A stretch of DNA of 64,000 nt from an uncultured Bacilli bacterium (GTDB taxonomy: Bacteria > Bacillota_I > Bacilli_A > RF39 > UBA660), in the NCBI GenBank assembly GCA_950097225.1, contig CATNCE010000005.1:1-64000 (forward strand), given 5' to 3'. This document shows, piece after piece, positions 34,938 through 44,955 of the stretch. The stretch's first letter is position 1. Every line of letters begins with the position of its first letter. The notes under the pieces were generated by a model. The model did no database searches. It was not told where the DNA came from and was given only the letters and a program-made list of their open reading frames with translations. Position numbers and translations under genes: made by a program.

Positions 34938-35876
34938 TTATAAAATATCTTCATCAAATCCTAGTTTTTTCTTAGTAATAAAAATTGGCCTTTTTTTTAC
35001 TTCCAAATATGACTTGGCGATGTATTCGCCAATAATTCCTAAAACAAGAAGCTGGATACCACCTAATAGTAAAATAACCGACATCATAGAAGCATATCCA
35101 GGTAAATCCTTACCAAATATTATTGTTTGAAATAATATCTCAAGTAAATATATAAACGAAATTGTCGAAATAATAGTTCCCAAAATAGTAGCAATCTTAA
35201 GTGGTTTAGTTGAAAAACTTAAAATGCCATCCTTTGCATAACTAATTTGTTTTCTCAGTTTAAACTTTGATGTACCAGAATGGCGTTTTTCTACACTATA
35301 ATCTATATAGTAAGTATTAAAACCTACCCAAGCAAATAACCCCTTAGAGAAACGGTTAATTTCTTGCATACTCACTAAAGCTTCGACAACTCCATGACGC
35401 ATCATGCGAAAATCACTAGCACCAATAACTGTATTTTGTCCAGATGCCTTACTCATGATCCGATAAAAAGCTCTTTTCATAAAACGTTGACTTCTTTTTT
35501 CGTTACCATAGTTATTAACCATCGCTACTTCATCAAACTCTTCGTTATCCTCTAAAAAATTAAGCATCTCCATGATGTGTTTAGGATTTTGCTGTAAGTC
35601 AGCATCAATTATACACGTGTATTCAGCCGCTGCAGCCTTAAGTCCCGCATACATTGCCGATTCTTTTCCAAAGTTGCGCGAAAATGAAATAACTTTAATT
35701 GAATTTTTGTTTTCATTATAAAGATCTTTTAAAATTTGAAAAGAATTATCTGTTGAACCATCATCGACAAATATAATCGTGTATTTTACGTTCTTTAATG
35801 AATTATCCAATTCTTTAAACAAATCTTTAATATTTCCTTCTTCATTATATATAGGAATAACGATATTTAACTTCAT
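34938..35876 (-). CDS. Family 2 glycosyltransferase, GtrB/DPM1-like, membrane anchored
   Basis: 312 residues from the ATG (complement 35876) after AGGTGATATC; the longer frame to 35927 has no better site. The GT-A domain starts KLNIVIPIYNEEGNI, with FVDDGSTDNSF and metal-binding DADLQQNP (DXD-like). RFSKGLFAWVGF and two C-terminal membrane helices follow. Such enzymes load a sugar from UDP/GDP-sugar onto undecaprenyl phosphate for wall polymer decoration. An extended -10 (TGGTATAAT, complement 35893-35901) is upstream. It diverges from the ribosomal operon. Confidence 0.9.
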   Translation of the reverse strand: MKLNIVIPIYNEEGNIKDLFKELDNSLKNVKYTIIFVDDGSTDNSFQILKDLYNENKNSIKVISFSRNFGKESAMYAGLKAAAAEYTCIIDADLQQNPKHIMEMLNFLEDNEEFDEVAMVNNYGNEKRSQRFMKRAFYRIMSKASGQNTVIGASDFRMMRHGVVEALVSMQEINRFSKGLFAWVGFNTYYIDYSVEKRHSGTSKFKLRKQISYAKDGILSFSTKPLKIATILGTIISTISFIYLLEILFQTIIFGKDLPGYASMMSVILLLGGIQLLVLGIIGEYIAKSYLEVKKRPIFITKKKLGFDEDIL

Positions 35877-36000
35877 GATATCACCTAGGAGCATTATACC
35901 ATAAATAGGGCAAAATGTGCTTATCATTAATATTTTTTGTATTTTACATCGTCTTGATTTTTACTTGTCAAAAAAAATCATAAAAAAAGTAAAAAAAGGG

Positions 36001-36029
36001 TTGCTTTTCCATATAATCTAATGTATAAT
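36001..36029 (+). promoter_or_regulatory. Main promoter of the S10 ribosomal operon
   Basis: TTGCTT (36001-36006), a 17-base spacer and TATAAT (36024-36029), preceded by A-rich tracts (AAAAAAATCATAAAAAAAG type) that could act as an UP element. The distance to rpsJ is ~135 bases. Confidence 0.85.
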
Positions 36030-36035
36030 CGTAAA

Positions 36036-36164
36036 TAGTTTAACTGGCTGTGATGTGCGAGGTTGCTGACACACTAGGAGGAGTTGCAATACACCTAGTA
36101 AAAATCAGGTTAATTTGCTCGGAGCTATGTTTATACAAGATATAGACGAAGGGAGGACATGTAA
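36036..36164 (+). ncRNA. S10 operon leader RNA
   Basis: The untranslated leader before rpsJ is long and relatively G+C-rich (GGCTGTGATGTGCGAGGTTG at its start, GGAGCTATG later). It contains ACTAGG/CCTAGT (about 36080-36101) as a hairpin around GGAGGAGTTGC. Such leaders mediate autogenous control by a ribosomal protein (L4 in several bacteria). The protein acting here is not deducible. AGGGAGGACATGTAA is the rpsJ ribosome site. Confidence 0.55.
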
Positions 36165-36470
36165 ATGTCAAAAGTTAGAATAAGATTAAAGGCTTATGAT
36201 CATAGAGTTCTTGAAACAGCTGTTGCAAGAATCATCGAAACTGTAAAAAGAACTGGTGGTAATGTATCTGGCCCAGTTCCACTTCCAACAGAAGTTCAAA
36301 AGTTTACTGTGTTAAAAGCTGTTCACAAATACAAGGATTCACGTGAACAATTCGAGATGCGTACTCATAAACGTTTAATCGATATTAAAAATCCAAGTAA
36401 AGAAACTATGGATGCGTTAACTCACTTAGATATACCAAGTGGTGTTGAAATCGATATCAAAACTATCTAA
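36165..36470 (+). CDS. rpsJ: 30S ribosomal protein S10
   Basis: 101 residues, the normal S10 length: [18 protein letters not shown]...[13 protein letters not shown], ...[20 protein letters not shown]. First gene of the large ribosomal operon after a strong promoter and structured leader. S10 is also the NusE partner in transcription antitermination. Confidence 0.98.
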   Translation: MSKVRIRLKAYDHRVLETAVARIIETVKRTGGNVSGPVPLPTEVQKFTVLKAVHKYKDSREQFEMRTHKRLIDIKNPSKETMDALTHLDIPSGVEIDIKTI

Positions 36471-36492
36471 TAAAATTATAGGAGGATAAAAC

Positions 36493-37305
36493 ATGAAAGG
36501 AAAAGGAATCTTAGGACGTAAAATCGGGATGACCGAAAAATTTACGACAGATGGAAAAGTTATTCCTGTTACAGTTGTTGAAGTTGAACCAAATGTTATT
36601 TCTCAAATTAAAACTGAAAATACAGATGGATACAATGCAATTCAATTAGCAATTGTTGACAAGAAAGAAAAAAATGCTACAAAAGCTGAACTTGGACATG
36701 CCAAGAAAGCTGGATCAGCTCCTAAGCGCTTCTTAAAAGAAATTAGAGTTGAATCTACTGAAGGTTACACTCTTGGAAGTACTATTACAGCTGATATATT
36801 CGAAGTAGGAGAACGTGTTGATGTTACTGGTACTTCAAAAGGAAAAGGATACCAAGGTGTTATTACTCGCCATGGACAATCACGTGGGCCTGAAACTCAT
36901 GGTTCAAGATACCACAGAAGACCAGGTTCAATGGGAACTATGCGTCCAATGCGTGTTATGAAAGGTAAAAAGTTAGCTGGACATATGGGTTCAGAAACTG
37001 TTACTATTCAAAACCTAGAAATAATTGAAGTTTGTGTAGAAGATAACTACATATTAGTAAGTGGAAATATTCCAGGACCAAAACAATCGTTAGTTTTAAT
37101 TCGCTCTGCTGTAAAAGGTGGAAAAGTTAATCCTAAAGAAATCATCATTAATGAAACAAAAGTTGCACCCGAAGTAGAAGAGGTTAAAGAGGAAACTCCA
37201 GTAACTACGGAAACTGTTGAAAGTGCAACAGAAGCAGTAACAGAGAGTGCTACTGATGCAAATGTTGAAAATGTTGAGAAAGTCGAGGAAACTACTGAAG
37301 CTTAA
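36493..37305 (+). CDS. rplC: 50S ribosomal protein L3 with acidic C-terminal extension
   Basis: 270 residues. The first ~213 are normal L3 ([52 protein letters not shown]). About 57 residues follow, low-complexity and strongly acidic (Glu/Thr/Val/Ala, repeats such as [10 protein letters not shown] and [13 protein letters not shown]), without any aromatic residue. Ordinary L3 ends near 210. The tail should be disordered and solvent-exposed. Codon use does not break, so it is not an assembly fusion. AGGAGG precedes the ATG. Confidence 0.97.
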   Translation: MKGKGILGRKIGMTEKFTTDGKVIPVTVVEVEPNVISQIKTENTDGYNAIQLAIVDKKEKNATKAELGHAKKAGSAPKRFLKEIRVESTEGYTLGSTITADIFEVGERVDVTGTSKGKGYQGVITRHGQSRGPETHGSRYHRRPGSMGTMRPMRVMKGKKLAGHMGSETVTIQNLEIIEVCVEDNYILVSGNIPGPKQSLVLIRSAVKGGKVNPKEIIINETKVAPEVEEVKEETPVTTETVESATEAVTESATDANVENVEKVEETTEA

Positions 37306-37331
37306 TACTTCGGTTGAAAGGAGATTATAAA

Positions 37332-37955
37332 ATGACAAAAGTAAACGTTATAGATTTAAAAGGTACAAAAGTAAAAGATATTACTATTAATGATGAAATT
37401 TGGAATATTGAAGGAAACAATGTTGTATTAAAGAAAGCTATTAGATTGCAAATGGATTCTTTAAGACAAGGAACTGCTGATACTAAAGGACGTTCTGAAG
37501 TGTCAGGTGGAGGAAGAAAACCATACAGACAAAAAGGTACTGGTAATGCAAGACAAGGTACAATCCGTGCTCCTCATTATAGAGGCGGCGGCGTTGTATT
37601 TGGGCCAACTCCAAGAAGCTACTCATTCAAAATTAATCGCAAAGAAAGAAGATTGGCTTTAAAGTCAGCTATTTCTGAAAAAGTGGCTGAAAACAAATTA
37701 GTAGTTATTGATTCATTAGAATTAATAAGTACTAAGACAAAAGATGCTATAAAGATGTTAGAAACATTAAAATTAGAAGGAAAAGTATTATTCGTAAGCT
37801 CACACGATGCTGAAAAATTATACTTAGCTACTCGTAATTTAAATAATGTTGCTGTAATTATGGCTGATGAAATAAATGTTTATGATATCGTAAACGCTGA
37901 CGTTTTAGTTTGTGACTGCGATACAATTAATTATATAGAGGAGGCGCTTAAATAA
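37332..37955 (+). CDS. rplD: 50S ribosomal protein L4
   Basis: 207 residues from the ATG after AAAGGAGA. Contains the long internal loop KGRSEVSGGGRKPYRQKGTGNARQ that reaches the exit tunnel, plus the globular C-terminal half. It overlaps rplW by one base (TAATG). In many bacteria L4 represses this operon. Confidence 0.98.
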   Translation: MTKVNVIDLKGTKVKDITINDEIWNIEGNNVVLKKAIRLQMDSLRQGTADTKGRSEVSGGGRKPYRQKGTGNARQGTIRAPHYRGGGVVFGPTPRSYSFKINRKERRLALKSAISEKVAENKLVVIDSLELISTKTKDAIKMLETLKLEGKVLFVSSHDAEKLYLATRNLNNVAVIMADEINVYDIVNADVLVCDCDTINYIEEALK

Positions 37956-38224
37956 TGAAAGATATTATTATTGCTCCAGTTTTTACTGAAAAAGGTGCAA
38001 ATATCAATGCTGATGGCAAAACTTATGTATTCAAAGTTAAAAAAGAAGCAAATAAGTTTCAAATTGCTGAGGCTATTGAAAGCGCATTCAATGTTAAAGT
38101 TTTAAATGTAAGAACTCTTAATACAAAAGCTAAAGATAAAAGAGTTGGAAAATATACAGGTAAAACAAAAACTTATAAGAAAGCTATCGTTACTTTAGCT
38201 GACGGTTGTGCTATAGAAATATAG
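37955..38224 (+). CDS. rplW: 50S ribosomal protein L23
   Basis: 89 residues, close to the 95-100 usual: DIIIAPVFTEKGA, YVFKVKKEANKFQIAEAIE..FNVKVLNVRTLN, KRVGKYTGKTKTYKKAIV. It sits at the tunnel exit and docks SRP and trigger factor. It starts within the rplD stop codon after GAGGCG, coupled to it. Confidence 0.98.
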   Translation: MKDIIIAPVFTEKGANINADGKTYVFKVKKEANKFQIAEAIESAFNVKVLNVRTLNTKAKDKRVGKYTGKTKTYKKAIVTLADGCAIEI

Positions 38225-38239
38225 TAGGAGGTATGACTT

Positions 38240-39067
38240 ATGGGTATAAAGAAATATAAGCCAACGACTAATGGTCGTAGAGGAATGTCTACTTTAACTA
38301 ATGAGGAAATTACTACATCAAAACCTGAAAAATCACTTTTAAGAAGTGCTAATAAAACAGGTGGGCGTAATAACCAAGGTAGAATGACTGTTCAACATAT
38401 CGGTGGCGGTGCAAAAAGAAAATATCGTCTAATTGATTTTAGAAGAAATAAATTTGGTGTAACTGGTAAAGTTGCAAGCATAGAATACGATCCGAATCGT
38501 AATGCAAATATTGCTCTAATCCACTACTTGGATGGAGAAAAAAGATATATAATTGCTCCTAAAGATTTAACAGTAGGTAGTATCATTGAAGCTGGCGAGG
38601 CTGTTGATATTAAAGTAGGAAACGCAATGCAATTACAAAACATTCCAGTTGGTACATTAATTCACAATATTGAATTAAAACCAGGAAAAGGTGGAGAAAT
38701 TGCTCGTTCTGCTGGACAGAGCGCTCAAATCTTAGGTAGAGATGGTAAATATGTAATCGTTCGTTTACAATCAGGTGAAACAAGAAAAATACTTGGTACT
38801 TGTATGGCAACAGTTGGTGTTGTTGGTAATGAAGATTACGAACTAATTAATATTGGAAAAGCTGGACGTTCACGTCATATGGGAATTCGTCCTACAAATC
38901 GTGGTTCTGTAATGAATCCAAATGACCATCCACATGGTGGTGGTGAAGGTAGAACGCCAATCGGACGTAAAGCTCCAATGACTCCATGGGGTAAACCAGC
39001 TCTTGGATATAAAACTCGTAAAGGAAAGAAAGCTTCTGACAAATTAATTGTTAGTAAGAAGAAATAG
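38240..39067 (+). CDS. rplB: 50S ribosomal protein L2
   Basis: 275 residues, standard length: [31 protein letters not shown], the peptidyl-transferase-proximal loop [28 protein letters not shown] is the ribosome site. Confidence 0.98.
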   Translation: MGIKKYKPTTNGRRGMSTLTNEEITTSKPEKSLLRSANKTGGRNNQGRMTVQHIGGGAKRKYRLIDFRRNKFGVTGKVASIEYDPNRNANIALIHYLDGEKRYIIAPKDLTVGSIIEAGEAVDIKVGNAMQLQNIPVGTLIHNIELKPGKGGEIARSAGQSAQILGRDGKYVIVRLQSGETRKILGTCMATVGVVGNEDYELINIGKAGRSRHMGIRPTNRGSVMNPNDHPHGGGEGRTPIGRKAPMTPWGKPALGYKTRKGKKASDKLIVSKKK

Positions 39068-39076
39068 GTGATTTAT

Positions 39077-39340
39077 ATGGCAAGAAGTTTAAAAAAAGGG
39101 CCTTTCGTTGATAAAAGCCTAATGAAAAAAATTGAAAAATTAAATGAAGCAAATAAAAAAGAAGTTGTTAAAACTTGGTCACGTCGATCAACAATTTTCC
39201 CAGCTTTCGTAGGACACACTATCGCAGTACATAATGGGAAAGATTTTATTCCTGTATATATAACTGAAGATATGGTAGGACATAAACTTGGAGAATTCGC
39301 TTTAACTCGTAAAGCCGGCGGACATGCAGGACAAAAATAG
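39077..39340 (+). CDS. rpsS: 30S ribosomal protein S19
   Basis: 87 residues from the ATG after AGGTGA (the upstream in-frame ATT start at 39068 lies in the ribosome site). [30 protein letters not shown] and [16 protein letters not shown] are typical S19. Confidence 0.97.
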   Translation: MARSLKKGPFVDKSLMKKIEKLNEANKKEVVKTWSRRSTIFPAFVGHTIAVHNGKDFIPVYITEDMVGHKLGEFALTRKAGGHAGQK

Positions 39341-39353
39341 GGAGGTTAAATAG

Positions 39354-39695
39354 ATGGAAACTTATGCAATACATAAAAGTGCTATGGTAGCTCCACGTAA
39401 ATGTCGTATGACTATGGATTTAATCCGTAGTAAGAAGGCTACAGTAGCTGTTGGAATATTAAAAAATACTAACACTAAATCATCTAGATTAATCTTGAAA
39501 GTTTTAGAATCTGCAATGGCTAATGCTACTAATAACTTTGGAGCAAACGTAGAAGATTTAGTAATATCTGAATGCTTTGTTAATCCAGGACCAGTATATA
39601 AAAGAGTTAAAATTGGTTCTAGATCTAAAGTAGACAGAAGAGATAAAAGAACAAGTCACATAACTGTTAAAGTTAGTGATGGTAAGGAGGCTTAA
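39354..39695 (+). CDS. rplV: 50S ribosomal protein L22
   Basis: 113 residues: [33 protein letters not shown], and the tunnel-lining hairpin [13 protein letters not shown]. Macrolide-resistance changes usually map to this hairpin; nothing abnormal is seen here. GGGAGG precedes the ATG. Confidence 0.97.
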   Translation: METYAIHKSAMVAPRKCRMTMDLIRSKKATVAVGILKNTNTKSSRLILKVLESAMANATNNFGANVEDLVISECFVNPGPVYKRVKIGSRSKVDRRDKRTSHITVKVSDGKEA

Positions 39696-39697
39696 TT

Positions 39698-40378
39698 ATG
39701 GGACAAAAGGTAGATCCTAGAGGGTTAAGACTTGGTGTCAATAAAGATTGGCAATCAAAGTGGTATGCTGAGGGTTCAGAATATGTTAAATCATTAAACA
39801 ACGATATTAAAATTCGTGAATATTTAACAAAAGAACTTAAAGATGCTGCTGTATCAGAAATCGTTATTGAAAGAAAAAATAATCGTATAGATGTTAGAAT
39901 CTCAACTGCAAAACCAGGTGTAATAATCGGACGTGGTGGAGAAGACATCGAAAAATTAAGAACAAACATTAAGCGTGCTTGTGGGGAAGAAGTATTCGTT
40001 ACTATTAATGAAGTTAAAAACCCAGCATTAAGCGCTGAATTAGTAGCTGGTTCAATTGCTAGACAAATTGAAAATCGTGCTAATTTCCGTAATGTTCAAA
40101 AGAAAGCCATTAAAGAAACTATGAAGGCTGGAGCAAAAGGAATTAAAACTGCTGTATCTGGCCGTTTAGGTGGAGCTGAAATGGCAAGAACTGAAGGATA
40201 TACAGAAGGAACTGTACCTTTACAAACTATCCGTGCTAATGTTGACTATGCTACTGCAGAGGCTAACACTACATACGGAAAAATTGGTGTAAAAGTTTGG
40301 ATTTACAAAGGCGAAATCCTAAACAAGAAAGCCAATAAAGAAGGAGGTAATACCGATGTTAATGCCAAAAAGAACTAA
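39698..40378 (+). CDS. rpsC: 30S ribosomal protein S3
   Basis: 226 residues: [18 protein letters not shown] domain with [16 protein letters not shown]3-C domain [17 protein letters not shown]. Its 3' end overlaps rplP by 23 bases, with the rplP ribosome site AAGGAGGT inside rpsC. Confidence 0.98.
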   Translation: MGQKVDPRGLRLGVNKDWQSKWYAEGSEYVKSLNNDIKIREYLTKELKDAAVSEIVIERKNNRIDVRISTAKPGVIIGRGGEDIEKLRTNIKRACGEEVFVTINEVKNPALSAELVAGSIARQIENRANFRNVQKKAIKETMKAGAKGIKTAVSGRLGGAEMARTEGYTEGTVPLQTIRANVDYATAEANTTYGKIGVKVWIYKGEILNKKANKEGGNTDVNAKKN

Positions 40379-40787
40379 ATATCGTAAACCTCACAGAATT
40401 TCTTACGAAGGACATGCTAAAGGTAATACTAAATTAACATTTGGTGAATATGGTTTACAAGCTAAAGAAGGAGGATACGTTACTGCAAGACAAATTGAAG
40501 CTGCACGTATCGCAATGACTCGTTACATGAAACGTGGAGGACAAGTTTGGATTAACATCTTCCCACATTTAGCTAGAACAATGAAACCTTTAGAGACTCG
40601 TCAAGGAACAGGAAAAGGTAATGTAAAAGAATGGGCTGCTGTAGTTAAAGAAGGAAAAATCATGTTTGAAGTTTCTGGAGTAACTGAAGAAATAGCTCGT
40701 GAAGCTTTAAGACTTGCTTCTCATAAGTTAAGTGTTAAAACAAGATTCGTTAAAAAAGAAGAAAGCGGTGAATCTAATGAAAGCTAG
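40356..40787 (+). CDS. rplP: 50S ribosomal protein L16
   Basis: 143 residues starting [14 protein letters not shown], the conserved L16 start, so the upstream ATG (40356) and not the one at 40362 is used. [36 protein letters not shown]. It overlaps rpmC by 11 bases. Confidence 0.97.
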   Translation: MLMPKRTKYRKPHRISYEGHAKGNTKLTFGEYGLQAKEGGYVTARQIEAARIAMTRYMKRGGQVWINIFPHLARTMKPLETRQGTGKGNVKEWAAVVKEGKIMFEVSGVTEEIAREALRLASHKLSVKTRFVKKEESGESNES

Positions 40788-40980
40788 TGAAATAAGAAAA
40801 ATGTCTGATACAGATATCTTAAATAAAATAAAAGAACTAGAAAATGAAATTTTCGATTTGCGCATGAAACAATCAACAGCATCATTAGAAAAACCACATA
40901 AAATAAATGCTGCAAGAAAAGATATAGCTCGTATGAAGACTATATTAACTGAAAGAAAAAATCAAGGAGGTAATGAATAA
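40777..40980 (+). CDS. rpmC: 50S ribosomal protein L29
   Basis: 67 residues from the ATG inside the end of rplP; the GGTGAAT ribosome site is also inside rplP. Two-helix protein: [20 protein letters not shown].. [30 protein letters not shown]. Shares its stop/start (TAATG) with rpsQ. Confidence 0.95.
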   Translation: MKASEIRKMSDTDILNKIKELENEIFDLRMKQSTASLEKPHKINAARKDIARMKTILTERKNQGGNE

Positions 40981-41240
40981 TGAGTGAAACTAAAAGATCT
41001 GAACTAATTGGAAAAGTTGTTAGTGCATCAAATGATAAAACTATCACTGTTTTAGTAGAGACTTATACTAATCATCCTCTTTATAAAAAGAGAGTAAAAC
41101 GTTCTAAGAAATATGCTGCTCACGATGAAAAAAATATAGCAAAAGTAGGAGATACAGTTAGATTATTATCGACAAGACCATTATCAAAAACTAAAAGATA
41201 TGAACTTGCTGAAGTTCTAATTGAATCTGTCGAAGCTTAA
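40980..41240 (+). CDS. rpsQ: 30S ribosomal protein S17
   Basis: 86 residues, OB-fold: [72 protein letters not shown] precedes the ATG. Confidence 0.97.
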   Translation: MSETKRSELIGKVVSASNDKTITVLVETYTNHPLYKKRVKRSKKYAAHDEKNIAKVGDTVRLLSTRPLSKTKRYELAEVLIESVEA

Positions 41241-41251
41241 GGAGGGTTATT

Positions 41252-41620
41252 ATGATACAACAAGAAACTAAATTAAAAGTTGCTGATAATTCTGGAGCTC
41301 GTGAACTTAAAGTAATAAAAGTATTAGGCGGAAGCACAAGACATTATGGTAACATTGGAGATACAGTTGTTGCTTCTGTTGTTAAAGCAATTCCAAACTC
41401 TAATGTAAAAAAAGGAAAAGTAGTTAAAGCTGTAATTGTTAGAAGTGTTGAAGGAGTAAGAAGAGCTGATGGATCACACATCAAATTTGACGAAAATGCT
41501 GCTGTATTAGTTAAAGAAGATAAAAGTCCAATCGGGACTCGTGTTCTTGGTCCAGTAGCTAGAGAGCTTCGTGAAAAAGACTTCATGAAGATTGTATCTT
41601 TAGCACCAGAAGTATTATAG
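41252..41620 (+). CDS. rplN: 50S ribosomal protein L14
   Basis: 122 residues, exact standard length: [41 protein letters not shown]. Strong AAGGAGGG ribosome site. Confidence 0.98.
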   Translation: MIQQETKLKVADNSGARELKVIKVLGGSTRHYGNIGDTVVASVVKAIPNSNVKKGKVVKAVIVRSVEGVRRADGSHIKFDENAAVLVKEDKSPIGTRVLGPVARELREKDFMKIVSLAPEVL

Positions 41621-41629
41621 GAGGATAAC

Positions 41630-41923
41630 ATGAAAGTAAAAGTAGGAGATAAAGTTAAAATTCTTGCCGGAAAAGATAAAGGTAAAGAAGGAACTGTAAC
41701 AGTTACTTTAGCAAAAAAAGATAAAGTAGTTGTAAGTGGAATCAATATTGTTAAAAAACACATGAAACCAAATGCTATGAATGAAACTGGTGGAATTGTT
41801 TCTATTGAAGCACCTATCCATGTTTCTAATGTTTCTGTTATCGAATCTAACAAAAAGGCTAAGACTGCAGCAGGAGAAAAAACTGCTAAGAAAACAACAA
41901 AAAAAGAAGCAGGTGATAAATAA
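41630..41923 (+). CDS. rplX: 50S ribosomal protein L24
   Basis: 97 residues: KOW motif [49 protein letters not shown], with a short Lys-rich tail (KKTTKKEAG). Last base overlaps rplE (TAATG). Confidence 0.97.
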   Translation: MKVKVGDKVKILAGKDKGKEGTVTVTLAKKDKVVVSGINIVKKHMKPNAMNETGGIVSIEAPIHVSNVSVIESNKKAKTAAGEKTAKKTTKKEAGDK

Positions 41924-42462
41924 TGAATAGTTTAAAAGAAAAATATGAGAATGAAATCAAAAAAGAATTAATGACTAAATATAATTATTCATCAGTTATG
42001 GAAGTTCCTAAACTAGAAAAAATTGTTGTTAACATCGGTGTTGGTGAAGCTTCTCATGATTCAAAATTTATTGAAGCAGCTGCTAATGATTTAGAGACAA
42101 TTACTGGTCAAAAAGCGATAATCACTAAGGCTAAAAAGTCAATCGCTAGTTTCAAATTAAGAGAAGGACAAAGCATTGGAACTAAAGTTACTTTAAGAGG
42201 AGATAACATGTATAACTTCATGGAAAAACTTATCCGTGTTGCACTACCTCGTGTACGTGACTTTAGAGGTGTTAGTCCAAAAGCTTTTGATGGCTTTGGA
42301 AACTATACATTAGGAATTAAGGAACAACTTATATTCCCGGAAATAGAATATGATAATGTATTAAAAATAAGAGGAATGGACATTGTTTTTGTTACAACAG
42401 CAAAGACAAATGAAGAAGCATTTGAATTATTAAAAGGCTTCGGAATGCCATTTAGAAAGTAG
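41923..42462 (+). CDS. rplE: 50S ribosomal protein L5
   Basis: 179 residues: [56 protein letters not shown], a 5S rRNA-binding protein of normal length. Starts inside the rplX stop codon. Confidence 0.98.
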   Translation: MNSLKEKYENEIKKELMTKYNYSSVMEVPKLEKIVVNIGVGEASHDSKFIEAAANDLETITGQKAIITKAKKSIASFKLREGQSIGTKVTLRGDNMYNFMEKLIRVALPRVRDFRGVSPKAFDGFGNYTLGIKEQLIFPEIEYDNVLKIRGMDIVFVTTAKTNEEAFELLKGFGMPFRK

Positions 42463-42469
42463 GTATTTT

Positions 42470-42655
42470 ATGGCAAAGACAAGTATGAAAGTAAAGGCTA
42501 ATCGCCCACAAAAGTTTAAAGTAAGAGAATATACTAGATGCCAAAGATGTGGTAGACCTCATGGTGTACTTCGTAAATTTGGTTTATGCCGTATATGTTT
42601 TAGAGAACTTGCAAATCAAGGTAAAATACCTGGCGTAAAAAAATCAAGTTGGTAG
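42470..42655 (+). CDS. rpsN: 30S ribosomal protein S14, zinc-binding type (type Z)
   Basis: 61 residues. Two CxxC pairs (CQRCGRPHG and CRICFREL) mark the short zinc-binding S14 form usual in Gram-positive bacteria. AAGTAGGTATTTT is a weak ribosome site. Confidence 0.97.
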   Translation: MAKTSMKVKANRPQKFKVREYTRCQRCGRPHGVLRKFGLCRICFRELANQGKIPGVKKSSW

Positions 42656-42670
42656 AAAGGAAGTAGAGTT

Positions 42671-43069
42671 ATGGTAGAAGATAGAATTGCTGATATGCTT
42701 ACAAGAATTCGTAATGCAAATCAAATGAAATATGATACTGTTGAAGTATTAGGATCTAAGATGACTTGTGAAATATCAAGAATCTTAAAAGAAGAAGGTT
42801 ACATAAGTGATTATGCCCTTGCAGAAGCAAAAAATGGTAACAAAATAACTATTACTCTTAAATATACAGAGGGAAAGAAAACAAGAGTTATTACTGGACT
42901 TAAAAGAATTTCTAAATCTGGATTAAGAGTATACGCTAAACATGATGAACTTCCTCGTGTTCTAAATGGTTTAGGAATCGCTATTATCTCAACTTCCGAG
43001 GGAATTATGACTGATAGAGATGCTAGAAATAAAAAACTAGGAGGAGAAGTACTTGCTTACATTTGGTAA
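42671..43069 (+). CDS. rpsH: 30S ribosomal protein S8
   Basis: 132 residues: [65 protein letters not shown] upstream. In spc operons S8 is the autogenous repressor; no leader of its own is seen here. Confidence 0.97.
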   Translation: MVEDRIADMLTRIRNANQMKYDTVEVLGSKMTCEISRILKEEGYISDYALAEAKNGNKITITLKYTEGKKTRVITGLKRISKSGLRVYAKHDELPRVLNGLGIAIISTSEGIMTDRDARNKKLGGEVLAYIW

Positions 43070-43086
43070 CAAGGAAAATATTGGTT

Positions 43087-43626
43087 ATGAGTAGAATAGG
43101 AAACAGAGTTTTAACTATTCCATCTGGTGTAACTGTTGAAATAGCTGATAATACTATTAAGACAAAAGGACCAAAGGGAGAGTTAAGTTATACATTTGAT
43201 AAAGCTATTTCTGTTGCTGTTGAAGATGACAAAGTTAAAGTAACAAGAAGTAATGAAACAAAACAAGTTAAATCCTTACATGGAACAACAAATGCCCTAG
43301 TAGCAAATATGTTAACTGGAGTATCAGTTGGATATCAAAAGGGATTAGAGGCTGTTGGTGTTGGATACAAATTTGCTGTATCTGGCAAAAAAGTAACAGT
43401 TAATGCAGGTTATTCACATCCTGTTGAGGTTGAAGTACCTGCTGACATCACAGTTGAAGCAGTATCAGCTACTGAGATTACAGTAAGTGGTATTGATAAA
43501 CAAAAAGTATCTGAATTTGCGGCTAATATTCGTAAGATAAGACGTCCAGAACCATACAAGGGTAAGGGTATCCGTTATAAGGGCGAATATGTAAGACGTA
43601 AAGAAGGAAAGAAAGCATCTAAATAG
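43087..43626 (+). CDS. rplF: 50S ribosomal protein L6
   Basis: 179 residues from the ATG of MSRIGNRVLTIPSGV; the frame stays open further upstream but lacks the conserved start. The ribosome site AAGGAAA is twelve bases away, longer than usual. YQKGLEAVGVGYKFAVSGKKV and the C-terminal RRPEPYKGKGIRYKGEYVRR are standard. Confidence 0.97.
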   Translation: MSRIGNRVLTIPSGVTVEIADNTIKTKGPKGELSYTFDKAISVAVEDDKVKVTRSNETKQVKSLHGTTNALVANMLTGVSVGYQKGLEAVGVGYKFAVSGKKVTVNAGYSHPVEVEVPADITVEAVSATEITVSGIDKQKVSEFAANIRKIRRPEPYKGKGIRYKGEYVRRKEGKKASK

Positions 43627-43642
43627 GTAGGAGGATAAGAAA

Positions 43643-43999
43643 ATGACAAAAAAAGAATCAAATAATGTTGCAAGACTAAGAAGACATGCCAGAGTTCGTA
43701 ATAAAGTTTTTGGAACTCCAGAATGTCCAAGATTAAATGTATTTAGATCTAATTCTCATATTTTCGCACAAATCATTGATGACGAAAAGGGAACTACCTT
43801 AGCAAGTTCTTCAAGTGTTGAACTAAAGTTAAAAAATGGTGGAAACGCTGAAGGTGCTAAATTAGTTGGTGCTGATATAGCCAAAAAAGCTAGTAAGGCT
43901 GGCATCAAGGCTGTTGTATTTGATAGAGGTGGATACCAATATCATGGACGTGTTGCTGCTTTAGCAGAATCTGCACGTGAAAATGGATTGGAATTTTAG
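43643..43999 (+). CDS. rplR: 50S ribosomal protein L18
   Basis: 118 residues: [21 protein letters not shown], 5S rRNA-binding region [16 protein letters not shown], end [31 protein letters not shown] precedes the ATG. Confidence 0.97.
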   Translation: MTKKESNNVARLRRHARVRNKVFGTPECPRLNVFRSNSHIFAQIIDDEKGTTLASSSSVELKLKNGGNAEGAKLVGADIAKKASKAGIKAVVFDRGGYQYHGRVAALAESARENGLEF

Positions 44000-44008
44000 G
44001 AGGTAATT

Positions 44009-44512
44009 ATGGCAAGACAAGATATGGACCCTAAGAAAAAACTTTTAAACGAAAAAGTTATTAACATCTCTAGAGTAACAAAAGTTACAAAAGGTGGACG
44101 TAATTTTAGATTCTCTGCTGCTATGGCAGTTGGTGATGGAAAAGGTTTAGTAGGAATTGGAATCGGAAAAGCAAATGAAGTAACAGAAGCTATTAAAAAA
44201 GGATTACAAGCAGCTAATAAAAATCTAGTTAAGGTTTCTTTAGTTGATAATCGTACTATTCCACATGAAGCTATAGGTACTTGTGGAAGAGCTAAAGTTT
44301 TAATTAAACCAGCTAAAGAAGGTAGCGGAATCGTTGCCGGAGGTGCTGCTCGTGCAGTACTAGAACTTGCTGGTGTTAAAGATATCGTTGCTAAGAGTTT
44401 AGGTTCAAATACTAAAGTTAACGTTGCTAAGGCAACATTAGAAGCATTAAAATCTGTTCGTACTGCTGAAGAAATTGCAGAATTACGCGGTAAGAAAGTT
44501 GAGGAGTTATAA
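44009..44512 (+). CDS. rpsE: 30S ribosomal protein S5
   Basis: 167 residues: [55 protein letters not shown]. Strong AGGAGGT site. Normally followed by rpmD; here rplO starts one base after its stop. Confidence 0.98.
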   Translation: MARQDMDPKKKLLNEKVINISRVTKVTKGGRNFRFSAAMAVGDGKGLVGIGIGKANEVTEAIKKGLQAANKNLVKVSLVDNRTIPHEAIGTCGRAKVLIKPAKEGSGIVAGGAARAVLELAGVKDIVAKSLGSNTKVNVAKATLEALKSVRTAEEIAELRGKKVEEL

Positions 44513-44513
44513 T

Positions 44514-44954
44514 ATGAAGTTAAATAATTTAGAAAAATCTCCAGAAACTAAAAAAAGAAAAATAGTTGGACGTGGACCGGGTAGTGGAATGGGTAAGACT
44601 GCTACTCGTGGTGAAAACGGACAAAAATCTAGAAGTGGGGCAAGCATTTCTGCTTGGTTCGAAGGTGGACAATCTCCATTATATAGAAGAGTTCCTAAAA
44701 GAGGATTTAATAATAAGAGATTTAGAACTGAATACGCTACAATCAATTTATCTGATTTAAATAGATTCAATGATGGTGAAACAGTTACTCCAGAATTATT
44801 AATGGAATTAGGAATTGTAAAAAAACAATTAGCTGGTATTAAAGTACTTGCAAACGGGAAATTAGAAAAGAAAGTTAATGTAAAAGCTCATAGATTTTCA
44901 TCTAAAGCTGTTACAAAGATTGAGGAACAAGGCGGAACAGCAGAGGTGATTTAA
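44514..44954 (+). CDS. rplO: 50S ribosomal protein L15
   Basis: 146 residues from the ATG following GAGGAG (inside the end of rpsE). Gly-rich N-terminal GRGPGSGMGKTATRGENGQK and the C-terminal globular part ANGKLEKKVNVKAHRFS. It follows rpsE directly: no rpmD (L30) gene lies between. Confidence 0.97.
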   Translation: MKLNNLEKSPETKKRKIVGRGPGSGMGKTATRGENGQKSRSGASISAWFEGGQSPLYRRVPKRGFNNKRFRTEYATINLSDLNRFNDGETVTPELLMELGIVKKQLAGIKVLANGKLEKKVNVKAHRFSSKAVTKIEEQGGTAEVI

Positions 44955-44955
44955 A

